A program made the translations under genes and the position numbers. This document shows, piece by piece, positions 35,065 to 43,113 of a stretch of 64,000 nucleotides of DNA. Source of the stretch: Terrabacter sp. MAHUQ-38 (lineage in GTDB: Bacteria > Actinomycetota > Actinomycetes > Actinomycetales > Dermatophilaceae). The notes under the pieces were generated by a model that had not been told where the DNA came from, searched no databases, and was given only the letters and a program-made list of their open reading frames with translations. Positions within the stretch are counted from its first letter, which is position 1. Every line of letters begins with the position of its first letter. Location: positions 620,001 through 684,000 of the forward strand of contig NZ_JACVCU010000002.1 in NCBI RefSeq assembly GCF_014518425.1, written 5' to 3'.

Positions 35065-36009
35065 TCAGAACAGGGCGCTCATGAGCGACTTGCGAGCCTT
35101 CGCGACCCGCTCGTCACCCGTACCGACCACGTCGAACAGCTCCACCAGGTGCTCGCGGGCCTTGTTGCGATCGGCGTCGGCCGTGACTCGGACCGTGTCG
35201 ACGAGTCGCACGAAGGCGTCCTCGACGTGCCCGCCGAGCAGGTCGAGGTCGGCGACGAGGATCTGCGCCTCGACGTCGGCCGGGTCGTCCGCTGCGGCGG
35301 CACGGGCCGCCTGGAGGTCGGCGCCCTGGGTCCGCTGCATGAGCCCCACCTGGGCGAGGCCCAGCTTCGCGTCGGCGTCGACCGGGTTCTGCGCGAGCGC
35401 CTCGCGGTACGCGTCTGCCGCACCGTCGAGGTCACCGGCCTCGATCGCGTCGAAAGCCTTCTGGTGCAGCGGCGGCAGCGGCTGCTCCTGCTCGGCCTCA
35501 TCCTCGACCGGGGCCTCGCCGTCGACGGCGACGGTGCCGGTGACGCCGTGCTGGGCCGCCAGGGTCAGCACCTGGTCGATGACGCCCGTGATCTGCGCCT
35601 CGGGCTGCACGCCCTCGAAGAGCGGCACCGGCTGGCCCTGTACGAACGCGAAGCTGACGGGCACCGCCTGCACCTGGAACGCCTGCAGGATGGTCGGGTT
35701 GGCGTCGACGTCGACCGTCACGAGCTGGAAGCGGCCGGCATAGCGACGTGCCACCGTGCCGAAGGTCGTGACGAAGTCTGCGGACTCCTGCAGCCGCGGC
35801 GACCACAGCACCATGACGACAGGGTGGTTCGCCGAGGCGGCGAGGATGTCGCGGATCGAGCCGTCAGTGCCCTCGACGACGAGGCCAGCACCGTCCGTGG
35901 AGGTGGAGGCCGCGCCGGAGGCGGGGCCAGCCGGCGGGGCCGGACGCTTGAGCGACGACAGGTCTACGGCACCGCGCAGTGCTGCTGCGGTGAATGGCTG
36001 GTGACTCAT
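35065..36009 (-). CDS. CnoX-like co-chaperone: thioredoxin domain plus TPR
   Basis: 314 residues. The Trx fold (about 45-160) has the cis-Pro segment AVPVSFAF, but the active-site CxxC is replaced: WSPRLQES (Ser70, Leu73), so it cannot do disulfide exchange in the usual way. The C-terminal 110 residues form TPR-like helices (QKAFDAIEAGDLDGAADAY). This is the CnoX/YbbN architecture, which in other bacteria holds unfolded clients for GroEL/DnaK. ATG with AGGA at suitable spacing. M. tuberculosis has a comparable protein (Rv1324) between fadA4 and the glg genes, matching this position. Confidence 0.85.
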   Translation of the reverse strand: MSHQPFTAAALRGAVDLSSLKRPAPPAGPASGAASTSTDGAGLVVEGTDGSIRDILAASANHPVVMVLWSPRLQESADFVTTFGTVARRYAGRFQLVTVDVDANPTILQAFQVQAVPVSFAFVQGQPVPLFEGVQPEAQITGVIDQVLTLAAQHGVTGTVAVDGEAPVEDEAEQEQPLPPLHQKAFDAIEAGDLDGAADAYREALAQNPVDADAKLGLAQVGLMQRTQGADLQAARAAAADDPADVEAQILVADLDLLGGHVEDAFVRLVDTVRVTADADRNKAREHLVELFDVVGTGDERVAKARKSLMSALF

Positions 36010-36023
36010 AGATCAATCCTGCC

Positions 36024-37010
36024 TCACCGGCCCGAGCCGGCGACGAGCTGGTCCGAGGCGGCGACGATGCGCGCCTGCCCGGACGCAGGGATGACGAACG
36101 CGACGATCTCGTTGGAGGTCAGGTTGGCCTCGGTCGTGATCTGCTTGATGCCGGTCAGGAGGGTGAGGTCCTTGGCCGGCGTCAGCTTGAGCGGGGTGCG
36201 CATCGCGATGGCGTCGCTGCGCACGAGGTGGGCGAAGACGATGGCCCCGCTGCCGTCCTTGAGCCGCAGCCCGCCGATGACACCCTTCGGCTCGTGCTCC
36301 TGGGTGAACGCACCCTGGTTGTTCAGCGCCTGCGACTGCGCGAGGGCCGACTGGCGCAGCTGCTCCGAGAGCGGGTCGGCGGCGAGAACCTTCGTCGCGG
36401 TCGGCTTGGGGTACTTCACCGAGGCGGCGAACGCGGCGACCACGTCCTCGGGCTTGGCGACAAGACCCTTCGCGTCGGCGATCGCGGCGGAGCCGTCGGT
36501 CGTCGCGTCGAGGGCGTCGAGCTTGGCGTCCGGCAGCATGGGGGTCACGGCGGCGGCCTTGAAGGTGCCGCCCTCCTGGACGAGAAGGACGAGCACCGCG
36601 GCGCCCGTCTTCTTCAACGTGGTCTGGGCGAGGATCTGCTGGGGGCTGTCACCGCCGCGCGAGATCGCGAGCACCTTGACCCCGGTCGACGCGAGCTGCG
36701 CGTCGGCCTTCTCCGCGGCCGTGCGCCCGGACAGCGTCTTGGCGTAGGCGTTGGCGGACTCGAGAGCCGCGCCGGTGAAGGCCTTCTCACGGGCTGCCCT
36801 GCCGGTCGCCGCCCCGTCGAGCGAGGACGTCGCGGCCGCTGCCACCGCCGAGGCGGCGGTCGTCGCAGCGACATCGGGTGCGACCGCCGGGGTGGCCGAG
36901 ACGCCGGTGCCGTCGGTGCCGTCGTCGGAGTTGCCGGTGCAGGCAGAGAGCATCGCAGCACAGGCGAGCGCGGCGGCGAGGGCACGCCGTCGGGTCGCGG
37001 GGCGGGGCAT
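36024..37010 (-). CDS. Lipoprotein of unknown function
   Basis: 328 residues. Signal MPRPATRRRALAAALACAA with lipobox LSAC (Cys about 24), then an Ala/Thr/Asp linker and a soluble domain with VLVLLVQEGGTFKAAAV and GAIVFAHLVRSDAIA. No catalytic motif seen. Start ATG 37010 has AAAGG 7 nt upstream. Only 14 bp separate it from the CnoX-like gene, so they may be co-transcribed. Confidence 0.72.
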   Translation of the reverse strand: MPRPATRRRALAAALACAAMLSACTGNSDDGTDGTGVSATPAVAPDVAATTAASAVAAAATSSLDGAATGRAAREKAFTGAALESANAYAKTLSGRTAAEKADAQLASTGVKVLAISRGGDSPQQILAQTTLKKTGAAVLVLLVQEGGTFKAAAVTPMLPDAKLDALDATTDGSAAIADAKGLVAKPEDVVAAFAASVKYPKPTATKVLAADPLSEQLRQSALAQSQALNNQGAFTQEHEPKGVIGGLRLKDGSGAIVFAHLVRSDAIAMRTPLKLTPAKDLTLLTGIKQITTEANLTSNEIVAFVIPASGQARIVAASDQLVAGSGR

Positions 37011-37261
37011 GGAGAAGCCTTTCGGTGATGCCGGGGGGGACGTGTCGAAGGGCTCGACCGCCACCACGATACGCAGGGACCACGCCGCATCCCCAATCCG
37101 CGTGATGGGCTCCCCGGGACATTTGGGATACTCCCGGCGCGAAGCGTGCAGCGGCGGCCCCGCGTGTCAGGTCGGTCACGTCTGCGAGCACGTCCGGCTT
37201 GCGCCGGTTTGTCGTCGTCGCTGTGCGGCTCTCCCGGGCGCCGGCGACGGCACCGAAGGCG
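37011..37261. other. Intergenic region upstream of lipoprotein gene
   Basis: Gap of 251 bp without a supportable gene. On the minus strand a TATCGT (37066-37071) with TTGGGG about 19 bp further upstream is a possible lipoprotein promoter. Nothing else is seen. Confidence 0.4.
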
Positions 37262-37783
37262 TCAGTCGGCGGTGTGCCGCGCGGCTCGCCGCACCATCCG
37301 CATCTCGGACACGCCCGTCGGCTCGTGCGTGCTCCGCCCGCCCTCGTCGGTGAACCCACGGCGCAGATAGAAGGACCTCGCCCTCGCGTTGTCCTCGACG
37401 ACCCACAGCGTCGCGTCGCGGTCGCCTACGAGCTCGTCGACGAGCCGGTCGGCCACGCCCGTGCCACGCGCCTCCGGCATGAGGTTGACGGCATACAGCT
37501 CCCACTCGGTGGGGGCGTCCGCGTCACGGCTGGGCCCGGCGCTCGCGAAGCCCGCGACCCGACCCTCGGGGTCGATGACGACGATGGTGCGCTCGGGGCC
37601 GCTCTCGTGGTGCGCGGCGCGCTCGCGCCAGTTCGCGGCACAGTGCTCGTCGCTGAGCCCCGCGAGGTACTCGGCAGGCATGACTCCTGCGTAGGCGTCG
37701 CGCCACACCGCCATGTGCACGCGGCCGAGCTCGTCGCAGTCCTCGAGCGTGAGCGGCCTCAGCCGCCAGTCCGACTCACTCAT
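37262..37783 (-). CDS. GNAT-family N-acetyltransferase
   Basis: 173 residues with GNAT motif A LMPEARGTGVADRLVDEL and the end segment RARSFYLRRGFTDEG. Substrate unknown. ATG 37783 overlaps the upstream gene's stop by 8 nt; the frame extends further upstream but that part is Ser/Arg-rich and unlikely. A GGCATAC word (37490) forces a TAT codon in LYAVNLMPE. Confidence 0.87.
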   Translation of the reverse strand: MSESDWRLRPLTLEDCDELGRVHMAVWRDAYAGVMPAEYLAGLSDEHCAANWRERAAHHESGPERTIVVIDPEGRVAGFASAGPSRDADAPTEWELYAVNLMPEARGTGVADRLVDELVGDRDATLWVVEDNARARSFYLRRGFTDEGGRSTHEPTGVSEMRMVRRAARHTAD

Positions 37784-38090
37784 CTCGCTGACGTCCGAGC
37801 GCATCCTCGAGCCGTTCGAGCTTGGCGTCCAGCTCGCCCGTGAACCCGGGCCGGATGTCCGCCTTGAGCACGAGCCCGACACGCGGCGAGCTCTGCGCCA
37901 GCACGTCGCAGCACTGCTTGACGACAGCCATGCACTCGTCCCACTCCCCTTCGATCGTCGTGAACATCGCGTCGGTGCGGTGCGGCAGACCCGAGTCGCG
38001 CACGATGCGGATGGCGCGGGCGACGGCGTCGGACACCGATCCGGTGTCGTCGGCGGCGACGGTCGGGGCGACGGAGAAGGCGATCAGCAT
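37776..38090 (-). CDS. MTH1187/YkoF-type thiamine-binding protein
   Basis: 104 residues, the full length for the MTH1187 family of ferredoxin-like small proteins, with MLIAFSVAP at the start and MFTTIEGEWDECMAVVKQCC in the core. Family members bind thiamine or related ligands; the role here is not proven. ATG 38090 is leaderless (TACGGT six bases upstream), and that -10 overlaps a GGCATAC word. Confidence 0.82.
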   Translation of the reverse strand: MLIAFSVAPTVAADDTGSVSDAVARAIRIVRDSGLPHRTDAMFTTIEGEWDECMAVVKQCCDVLAQSSPRVGLVLKADIRPGFTGELDAKLERLEDALGRQRDE

Positions 38091-38096
38091 GACCTC

Positions 38097-38102
38097 ACCG
38101 TA
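38097..38102 (-). promoter_or_regulatory. -10 element overlapping a CGGCATAC word
   Basis: TACGGT on the minus strand, 6 nt before ATG 38090; the minus strand reads CGGCATACGGT, so the octamer and the promoter share bases. Confidence 0.6.
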
Positions 38103-38151
38103 TGCCGCCGCCGACCGCCGTCGACGCACGGCCCGGCGCCGTTGGTGCCGG

Positions 38152-39159
38152 TCAGAACGCCTTCTTCATCGACAGCGCCTCTTCGATGATCTCGAAGCCG
38201 AGGTCCTTGTTGATCTGGACCATCCAGGGGTTCTGCTCGTCGTTCATCGTCTGCACGGAGCGGCGCTCGGGCGCGACCCGGGCCAGCTCCTGGAGGTTGG
38301 CGACCTTGACCGCCATCCCGAGCCGGTGTCCCCGGTGCTCAGGCAGCACGAGCGTGCCCCACTGGAAGACGATGTCCGGGTCGCCCGACGGGTAGGCGAG
38401 GTCGGTGTAGGCCGCGACGACGCCGGTGCCGCTGTGCTGCGCCACCGCCGTGATCATCGTGCGGCCCGTCTCGCGGTGATGGTCGAGCATCGTCTGGTAG
38501 TCCTCGACCGTCATCGACTCCGGCTCGAAGTCGACGTCGCCGGTGGGCGCGTCGAGGATGAGGCGGTTCGACGCGTCGCAGACGCCCTGGCGCAGCCGCT
38601 CGGGCACGCCGTCGACGTGCACCGTGACCTCGTACTCGTCGCCCATCGCCTCCGCCGCCCGCTGACGCTGCGCGGCCAGCAGGCCGGCGTCGACGGGCAG
38701 CGGGAGCGAGCGGACGATCTCGATGCTCGCGACGGTGTAGCCGCGCTTGAGCGCGAACTCGCGGTCGGCATGCGTCTCGCGGTCGCCGATGGGCACGAAC
38801 ACCTCGCCGAGCAGCATCGCCCTGCCCCCGGCACGGGCACGCTCCTCCGCCCACTCGAGCAGCGCGGAGCCCACCCCCTGGCGGCGGTGCTGCGGGTCGA
38901 CCTCGAGGTGGAACCAGCTCTTGTCGAGGTTGTCGCGCTCGGGGAAGAAGAGCTGCGACCAGCCGACGGGCGTGCCGTCCACGAGGGCGACCGCGCCTTC
39001 GGCGCGCTCCCCGGGAAAGTCGAAGCGAACCCGTTTGATGAACTCGTCGAGGCCACGCCGGACCGGCTGGACGCGCGAGACCGCCTCCGACCGGCAGGCA
39101 GCGGCGAAGACGCCCTTGAGCACGACGTCGTCGTCGCGGTCGAGCGGGATGATCTCCAT
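38152..39159 (-). CDS. GNAT-family acetyltransferase (two GNAT domains)
   Basis: 335 residues with two acetyl-CoA motifs: DPQHRRQGVGSALLEWA (first domain) and VLPEHRGHRLGMAVK (second domain), and a C-terminal NPWMVQINKDLGF, typical of the double-GNAT proteins of actinobacteria related to mycothiol synthase folds. Substrate unknown; mycothiol synthase itself is about 300 residues, so identity is not claimed. Start ATG 39159 begins MEIIPLDRDDD; CACCGT lies six bases upstream. Confidence 0.82.
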   Translation of the reverse strand: MEIIPLDRDDDVVLKGVFAAACRSEAVSRVQPVRRGLDEFIKRVRFDFPGERAEGAVALVDGTPVGWSQLFFPERDNLDKSWFHLEVDPQHRRQGVGSALLEWAEERARAGGRAMLLGEVFVPIGDRETHADREFALKRGYTVASIEIVRSLPLPVDAGLLAAQRQRAAEAMGDEYEVTVHVDGVPERLRQGVCDASNRLILDAPTGDVDFEPESMTVEDYQTMLDHHRETGRTMITAVAQHSGTGVVAAYTDLAYPSGDPDIVFQWGTLVLPEHRGHRLGMAVKVANLQELARVAPERRSVQTMNDEQNPWMVQINKDLGFEIIEEALSMKKAF

Positions 39160-39337
39160 CCGTCGACGGTGACACCGGCGCGCCCCCCGCGCCAACGATT
39201 TACGGATGCCGTCCGCTCCCACCCCGCGGCCCTCGCGAAACGTGAAACCTGGGTCGGCGCGCGAATCCCCGCAGGCCACCTCGCGCGCGGCCGGTCATCA
39301 TGTGTGCGGCGGGCCTGTGGATCGCTCGCACGGGGGT

Positions 39338-40303
39338 TCAGGTGCCGAGCTGCTCCAGGAGACGATCAGCGGCGGCATACGGGTCGAGGGTGCCGTCGGT
39401 CACCTCACGGGCCAGCGCACTGAGCCCCTCGCGCCCACCCAGCGTGCCGAACCGCGAGCGCAGGGTAGCGAGGGCGATCGCCTCGATCTCGTCGGCAGCA
39501 CGTCGCTCGCGGCGCCGGGCGAGCTCGCCGTTGTCGGAGGCGTTGGCCCGGTGCTTGTCCAGTGCCTCCATGACCTCGTCGACGCCGATCTTCTGCGCGG
39601 CAACGGTTTTCACGACCGGTGGGCGCCAGAGACCGGGCTCGGTGCGGTCGCCGAGCGAGATCATGTGCCTCAGGTCGCGCACCGTGGCGTCGGCCCCGTC
39701 ACGGTCGGCCTTGTTGACGACGAAGACGTCGCCGATCTCGAGGATGCCGGCCTTCGCCGCCTGGATGCCGTCGCCCATCCCCGGCGCGAGCAGGACGACC
39801 GAGGTGTCGGCGAGCCCGGCGATCTCCACCTCGGACTGACCGACGCCGACCGTCTCGACGAGGACGACGTCGCAGCCGGCGGCGTCGAGCACGCGGATCG
39901 CCTGGGGCGTGGTCCAGGACAGGCCTCCGAGGTGCCCGCGCGAGGCCATCGAGCGGATGTACACCTCGGGGTCGAGGGCGTGGTCCTGCATCCGGATGCG
40001 GTCACCGAGCAGCGCCCCACCGGAGAAGGGCGACGACGGGTCCACCGCGAGCACGCCCACGCGCAGGCCGCGCTGTCGGAACGCGCCGACGAGGGCGGTC
40101 GTCGTCGTCGACTTGCCCACGCCGGGTGAGCCGGTCAGGCCGATGACCCAGGCCGAGCCCGCATGGGGAGCCAGCGCGGCCATGACCTCACGCAGCGTCT
40201 CGTGGCCGTCCTCGACGAGCGAGATCAGGCGTGCGACGGCACGCGGCGCACCCGCCCTGGCCGACTCGACCAGGGCGGGGACGTCGACGGATCGGCGCGC
40301 CAC
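39338..40303 (-). CDS. meaB: Methylmalonyl-CoA mutase-associated GTPase MeaB
   Basis: G3E GTPase that protects and loads adenosylcobalamin onto B12-dependent acyl-CoA mutases. 321 residues: Walker A GSPGVGKS (58-65), DPSSP, ETVGVGQSE and NKAD (197-200). GTG start, 21 bp downstream of the thiolase, probably the second gene of a thiolase-meaB operon. Its client is likely the ethylmalonyl-CoA mutase encoded at 50.9-53 kb. Confidence 0.95.
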   Translation of the reverse strand: MARRSVDVPALVESARAGAPRAVARLISLVEDGHETLREVMAALAPHAGSAWVIGLTGSPGVGKSTTTTALVGAFRQRGLRVGVLAVDPSSPFSGGALLGDRIRMQDHALDPEVYIRSMASRGHLGGLSWTTPQAIRVLDAAGCDVVLVETVGVGQSEVEIAGLADTSVVLLAPGMGDGIQAAKAGILEIGDVFVVNKADRDGADATVRDLRHMISLGDRTEPGLWRPPVVKTVAAQKIGVDEVMEALDKHRANASDNGELARRRERRAADEIEAIALATLRSRFGTLGGREGLSALAREVTDGTLDPYAAADRLLEQLGT

Positions 40304-40324
40304 GTGCTGCGGTGCTCGCTGTGA

Positions 40325-41530
40325 TCAGGCAGAGGCGGGCACGCGGACGATGAGGGCGTCGCCCTGACCGCCACCACCGCAGAGGGCAGCCGCGCCGATG
40401 CCGCCCCCGCGGCGCTTCAGCTCGAGTGCCAGGTGCAGGGCGATGCGGGCGCCGGACATGCCGATCGGGTGGCCGAGGGCGATGGCGCCACCGTTGACGT
40501 TGATCTTCTCGACCTCGATGCCGAGCTCCTTGGCCGAGGCCAGGCCGACCGCGGCGAAGGCCTCGTTGATCTCGACGAGGTCGAGGTCGGCGGGCGTGAT
40601 GCCCTCCTTCTCGCAGGCGCGGGCGATGGCGCGGGCCGGCTGCTGCTGCAGGGTCGAGTCGGGGCCGGCGACGACGCCGTGGGCGCCGATCTCGGCGATC
40701 CACGACAGACCGAGCTCCTCGGCCTTCGCCTTGCTCATGACGACGACGGCGGCGGCGCCGTCGGAGATCTGCGAGGCCGAGCCGGCGGTGATCGTGCCGT
40801 CCTTGCTGAAGGCCGGGCGCAGGCCTGCGAGCGAGGCGGCCGTCGTGTCGGCGCGGATGCCCTCGTCGGACTTGAACTCGATGGGGTCGCCCTTGCGCTG
40901 CGGGATCGAGACGCCGACGACCTCGTCGTCGAAGAGGCCGTCCTTCCAGGCCTTCGCGGCGAGCTGGTGGCTGCGCGCCGAGAACTCGTCCTGCTCCTCG
41001 CGCGTGAAGGCCTGGTCGCCCGTGTTGGCCTGCTCCGTGAGCAGCCCCATGGCCTGGTCGGTGAAGGCGTCCCACAGCCCGTCGAAGGCCATGTGGTCGC
41101 GCACGGTCACGTCGCCGTACTTGTAGCCCTCGCGCGACTTCGTCATGAGGTGCGGGGCGTTCGTCATCGATTCCTGCCCTCCGGCCACGATCACGTCGAA
41201 CTCGCCCGCTCGGATGAGCTGGTCGGCCATGGCGATGGCGTTGATGCCGGAGAGGCAGACCTTGTTGATCGTCAGGGCCGGGACGGTCATCGGCACACCG
41301 GCGGCGTGGGCGGCCTGACGGGCCGGGATCTGCCCGGCGCCGGCCTGGAGGACCTGGCCCATGATGACGTACTCGACCTGCTCGGGGGCCACGCCCGCCT
41401 TCTCGAGAGCGCCCTTGATGGCCAGGCCACCGAGGTCCGATCCGGAGAAGTCCTTGAGCGAGCCGAGCAGCCGACCCATGGGGGTCCGGGCACCGGCGAC
41501 GATCACGGAGGTGGGACGGTCAGCAGTCAT
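40325..41530 (-). CDS. Acetyl-CoA C-acetyltransferase (thiolase)
   Basis: 401 residues; acylated Cys92 ([10 protein letters not shown]), His354 ([10 protein letters not shown]) and Cys384 (ALCGGGGQG). Can condense two acetyl-CoA to acetoacetyl-CoA, the entry step of the ethylmalonyl-CoA pathway, or act in beta-oxidation; it corresponds in position to fadA4 of M. tuberculosis. ATG 41530 has GAGG about 9 nt upstream. Divergent from the epimerase gene across a strong 31-bp palindrome. Confidence 0.94.
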   Translation of the reverse strand: MTADRPTSVIVAGARTPMGRLLGSLKDFSGSDLGGLAIKGALEKAGVAPEQVEYVIMGQVLQAGAGQIPARQAAHAAGVPMTVPALTINKVCLSGINAIAMADQLIRAGEFDVIVAGGQESMTNAPHLMTKSREGYKYGDVTVRDHMAFDGLWDAFTDQAMGLLTEQANTGDQAFTREEQDEFSARSHQLAAKAWKDGLFDDEVVGVSIPQRKGDPIEFKSDEGIRADTTAASLAGLRPAFSKDGTITAGSASQISDGAAAVVVMSKAKAEELGLSWIAEIGAHGVVAGPDSTLQQQPARAIARACEKEGITPADLDLVEINEAFAAVGLASAKELGIEVEKINVNGGAIALGHPIGMSGARIALHLALELKRRGGGIGAAALCGGGGQGDALIVRVPASA

Positions 41531-41570
41531 GGGTGAAGCCTCTTCCGACGTCATTGGGGATGTCATTCTC

Positions 41571-41576
41571 ACTGTA
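41571..41576 (-). promoter_or_regulatory. Putative -10 of thiolase-meaB operon
   Basis: TACAGT on the minus strand, giving a leader of about 34 nt before ATG 41530. Confidence 0.45.
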
Positions 41577-41581
41577 GCCGC

Positions 41582-41597
41582 GGGCCCCGAAGGGCCC
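41582..41597. promoter_or_regulatory. Inverted repeat with UUCG tetraloop
   Basis: gggccc-cgaa-gggccc on the plus strand, which is GGGCCC-UUCG-GGGCCC on the minus strand: a C(UUCG)G tetraloop. It lies between the thiolase -10 and the larger palindrome, so it could be an operator or stop stray leftward transcripts. Confidence 0.4.
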
Positions 41598-41616
41598 TGG
41601 CCGGCATGACCAAGCG

Positions 41617-41647
41617 CACACGGCATACGGCGTCCGTATGCCGTGTG
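41617..41647. promoter_or_regulatory. 31-bp palindrome in the thiolase/epimerase divergent promoter
   Basis: Perfect 14-nt arms (41617-41630 and 41634-41647) around cgt, made of two inverted GTATGCCGTGTG words. The right arm covers the expected -35 region of the epimerase promoter (17 bp before its -10 at 41655), so binding here should block it. Confidence 0.6.
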
Positions 41648-41654
41648 GTCGCTC

Positions 41655-41660
41655 TACGTT
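41655..41660 (+). promoter_or_regulatory. -10 element of leaderless epimerase gene
   Basis: TACGTT, 7 nt before ATG 41668. Confidence 0.65.
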
Positions 41661-41667
41661 GGAACCC

Positions 41668-42108
41668 ATGAGCGCGAGTTCCGACCCCCTCTTCACCCAC
41701 ATCGACCACGTCGGCATCGCGGTGCCCGACCTCGACGCGGCCATCGCGTTCTACAGCGAGACGTACGGCATGGCGATGCTCCACGAGGAGACGAACGAGG
41801 AGCAGGGCGTGCGCGAGGCGATGATGGGCGTCGGAGACTCCGGGTCCTGCATCCAGCTCCTCGCGCCCCTCTCGCCGGACTCGACGATCGCGAAGTTCCT
41901 CGACCGCAGCGGCCCCGGCATGCAGCAGCTCGCCTACCGCGTCACCGACATCGACGCCGTGTGCGCGACGCTGCGCGAGCGCGGCCTGCGGCTGCTCTAC
42001 GACACCCCGAAGAGGGGCACGAGCAACAGCCGCGTCAACTTCATCCACCCTAAGGACGCCGGCGGCGTCCTCGTCGAGCTCGTCGAGCCCGCGGCCGACG
42101 GGCACTGA
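41668..42108 (+). CDS. mce: Methylmalonyl-CoA/ethylmalonyl-CoA epimerase
   Basis: VOC-fold metalloenzyme interconverting the (R) and (S) forms of ethyl- and methylmalonyl-CoA. 146 residues; metal ligands His14 (HIDHVGIAV) and Glu137 (VLVELVE) visible, and the region LLAPLSPDSTIAKFL is typical. The ATG at 41668 is leaderless; an in-frame ATG at 41638 lies inside the operator palindrome and is rejected. Stops 8 bp from the convergent deacetylase gene. Confidence 0.94.
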   Translation: MSASSDPLFTHIDHVGIAVPDLDAAIAFYSETYGMAMLHEETNEEQGVREAMMGVGDSGSCIQLLAPLSPDSTIAKFLDRSGPGMQQLAYRVTDIDAVCATLRERGLRLLYDTPKRGTSNSRVNFIHPKDAGGVLVELVEPAADGH

Positions 42109-42116
42109 CCGGCAGC

Positions 42117-42920
42117 TCAGTGCGGCGTGCCCGACGCCACGAGGTCCTGGACCGGCACACCGACGAGCCCACGGCGACGCAGGCGCTCGAGCAGCACCGG
42201 CAGCGCCTCGACGGTGCGTGACCGGTCGAGGTCCTGCGGGTTCGGCCCGACCACGCGTCCGCCATCGTGGGCCAGCAGCACGTCGCCCGGCCCGAGGACG
42301 GCGCCGACGGCACCGCCCGCCACAGCGGGGCCGTCGTGCAGGGCGGACTCGAGGCAGGTGCTCCAGTAGACGGAGCGCATGCCGAGCTCGCTCGTGCTGC
42401 GGGCCACGGAGCGCGACGTCCAGCCCCGCGGGGGCCGCACGAGCCGCCCGCCGGTGGGGTCGAACGCGGCCACGGCGTCACGACCCCGGATCAGCTGGTC
42501 CGCAACGGTGTCGGTGTCGACCCGGTCCAGCCACACGTGGTCGTGGGTGTGGTTGGAGAGCCGGTGCCCCTCGGCGACGATGCGGCGGGCAAGGTCAGGG
42601 TGCGCCTCCACGTTGCTGCCCACGGCGAAGAACGTCGCTCGGCACCCGTACGTGCGGAGCACGTCGAGCACGTCCGGCGTGAAGCGGGGGTCGGGGCCGT
42701 CGTCGAAGGTCAGCGCGACCCATCGGCGCGACGTGCGCACGCGCGTCACGCCCTGCGGGTCGACGTCGTGACGCAGGGCCGGGCTGTCGGTCTCCCGACC
42801 GGGGCCGCCGGGGTGCAGGGCCTCGTCGACCCGGGGCCAGGCCACGAGGACGCACAGGCTCGCGGCCCCGAGCACGACCGAGCGACGCGACACCGCCTCG
42901 AACACGTCCCCCTGGGCCAC
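42117..42920 (-). CDS. Tat-exported polysaccharide deacetylase
   Basis: About 267 residues. The N-terminus SRRSVVLGAASLCVLVAW is a short twin-arginine-type signal. The NodB domain has motif 1 TFDDGPDPRFT and motif 2 NHTHDH (zinc His pair), then RPPRGWTS and DVLLAHDGG. Expected to deacetylate cell-wall or extracellular polysaccharide. GTG 42920 is a best guess (CACACT lies six bases upstream). Unrelated in function to its CoA-metabolism neighbours. Confidence 0.87.
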   Translation of the reverse strand: MAQGDVFEAVSRRSVVLGAASLCVLVAWPRVDEALHPGGPGRETDSPALRHDVDPQGVTRVRTSRRWVALTFDDGPDPRFTPDVLDVLRTYGCRATFFAVGSNVEAHPDLARRIVAEGHRLSNHTHDHVWLDRVDTDTVADQLIRGRDAVAAFDPTGGRLVRPPRGWTSRSVARSTSELGMRSVYWSTCLESALHDGPAVAGGAVGAVLGPGDVLLAHDGGRVVGPNPQDLDRSRTVEALPVLLERLRRRGLVGVPVQDLVASGTPH

Positions 42921-42989
42921 GGCGCCAGTGTGACCGAGGGACGACCGCGCCGGGCGGGAATCGGTGGATCCGCAGCGCCCTGGCCTCTC

Positions 42990-43003
42990 GTGACCCAGGT
43001 CAC
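42990..43003. promoter_or_regulatory. CRP/GlxR-type palindrome upstream of ccr
   Basis: GTGA-CCCAGG-TCAC, a perfect match to the core GTGA-N6-TCAC of CRP-family sites, about 47 bp before the putative ccr -10. A cAMP-responsive activator or repressor is inferred. Confidence 0.5.
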
Positions 43004-43049
43004 CTGTGGTGGCCGTCTCAGAGGCGGCTACCCACGGGTCGCGTCTCGC

Positions 43050-43055
43050 TACGTT
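43050..43055 (+). promoter_or_regulatory. Putative -10 of ccr
   Basis: TACGTT, giving a leader of about 50 nt with an AAGGA ribosome-binding site before ATG 43114. Confidence 0.4.
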
Positions 43056-43113
43056 CGGGTAGATACCGCAATGCCTGGAACCACCAATGACGCTGCGACG
43101 TAAGGACCTTCCA

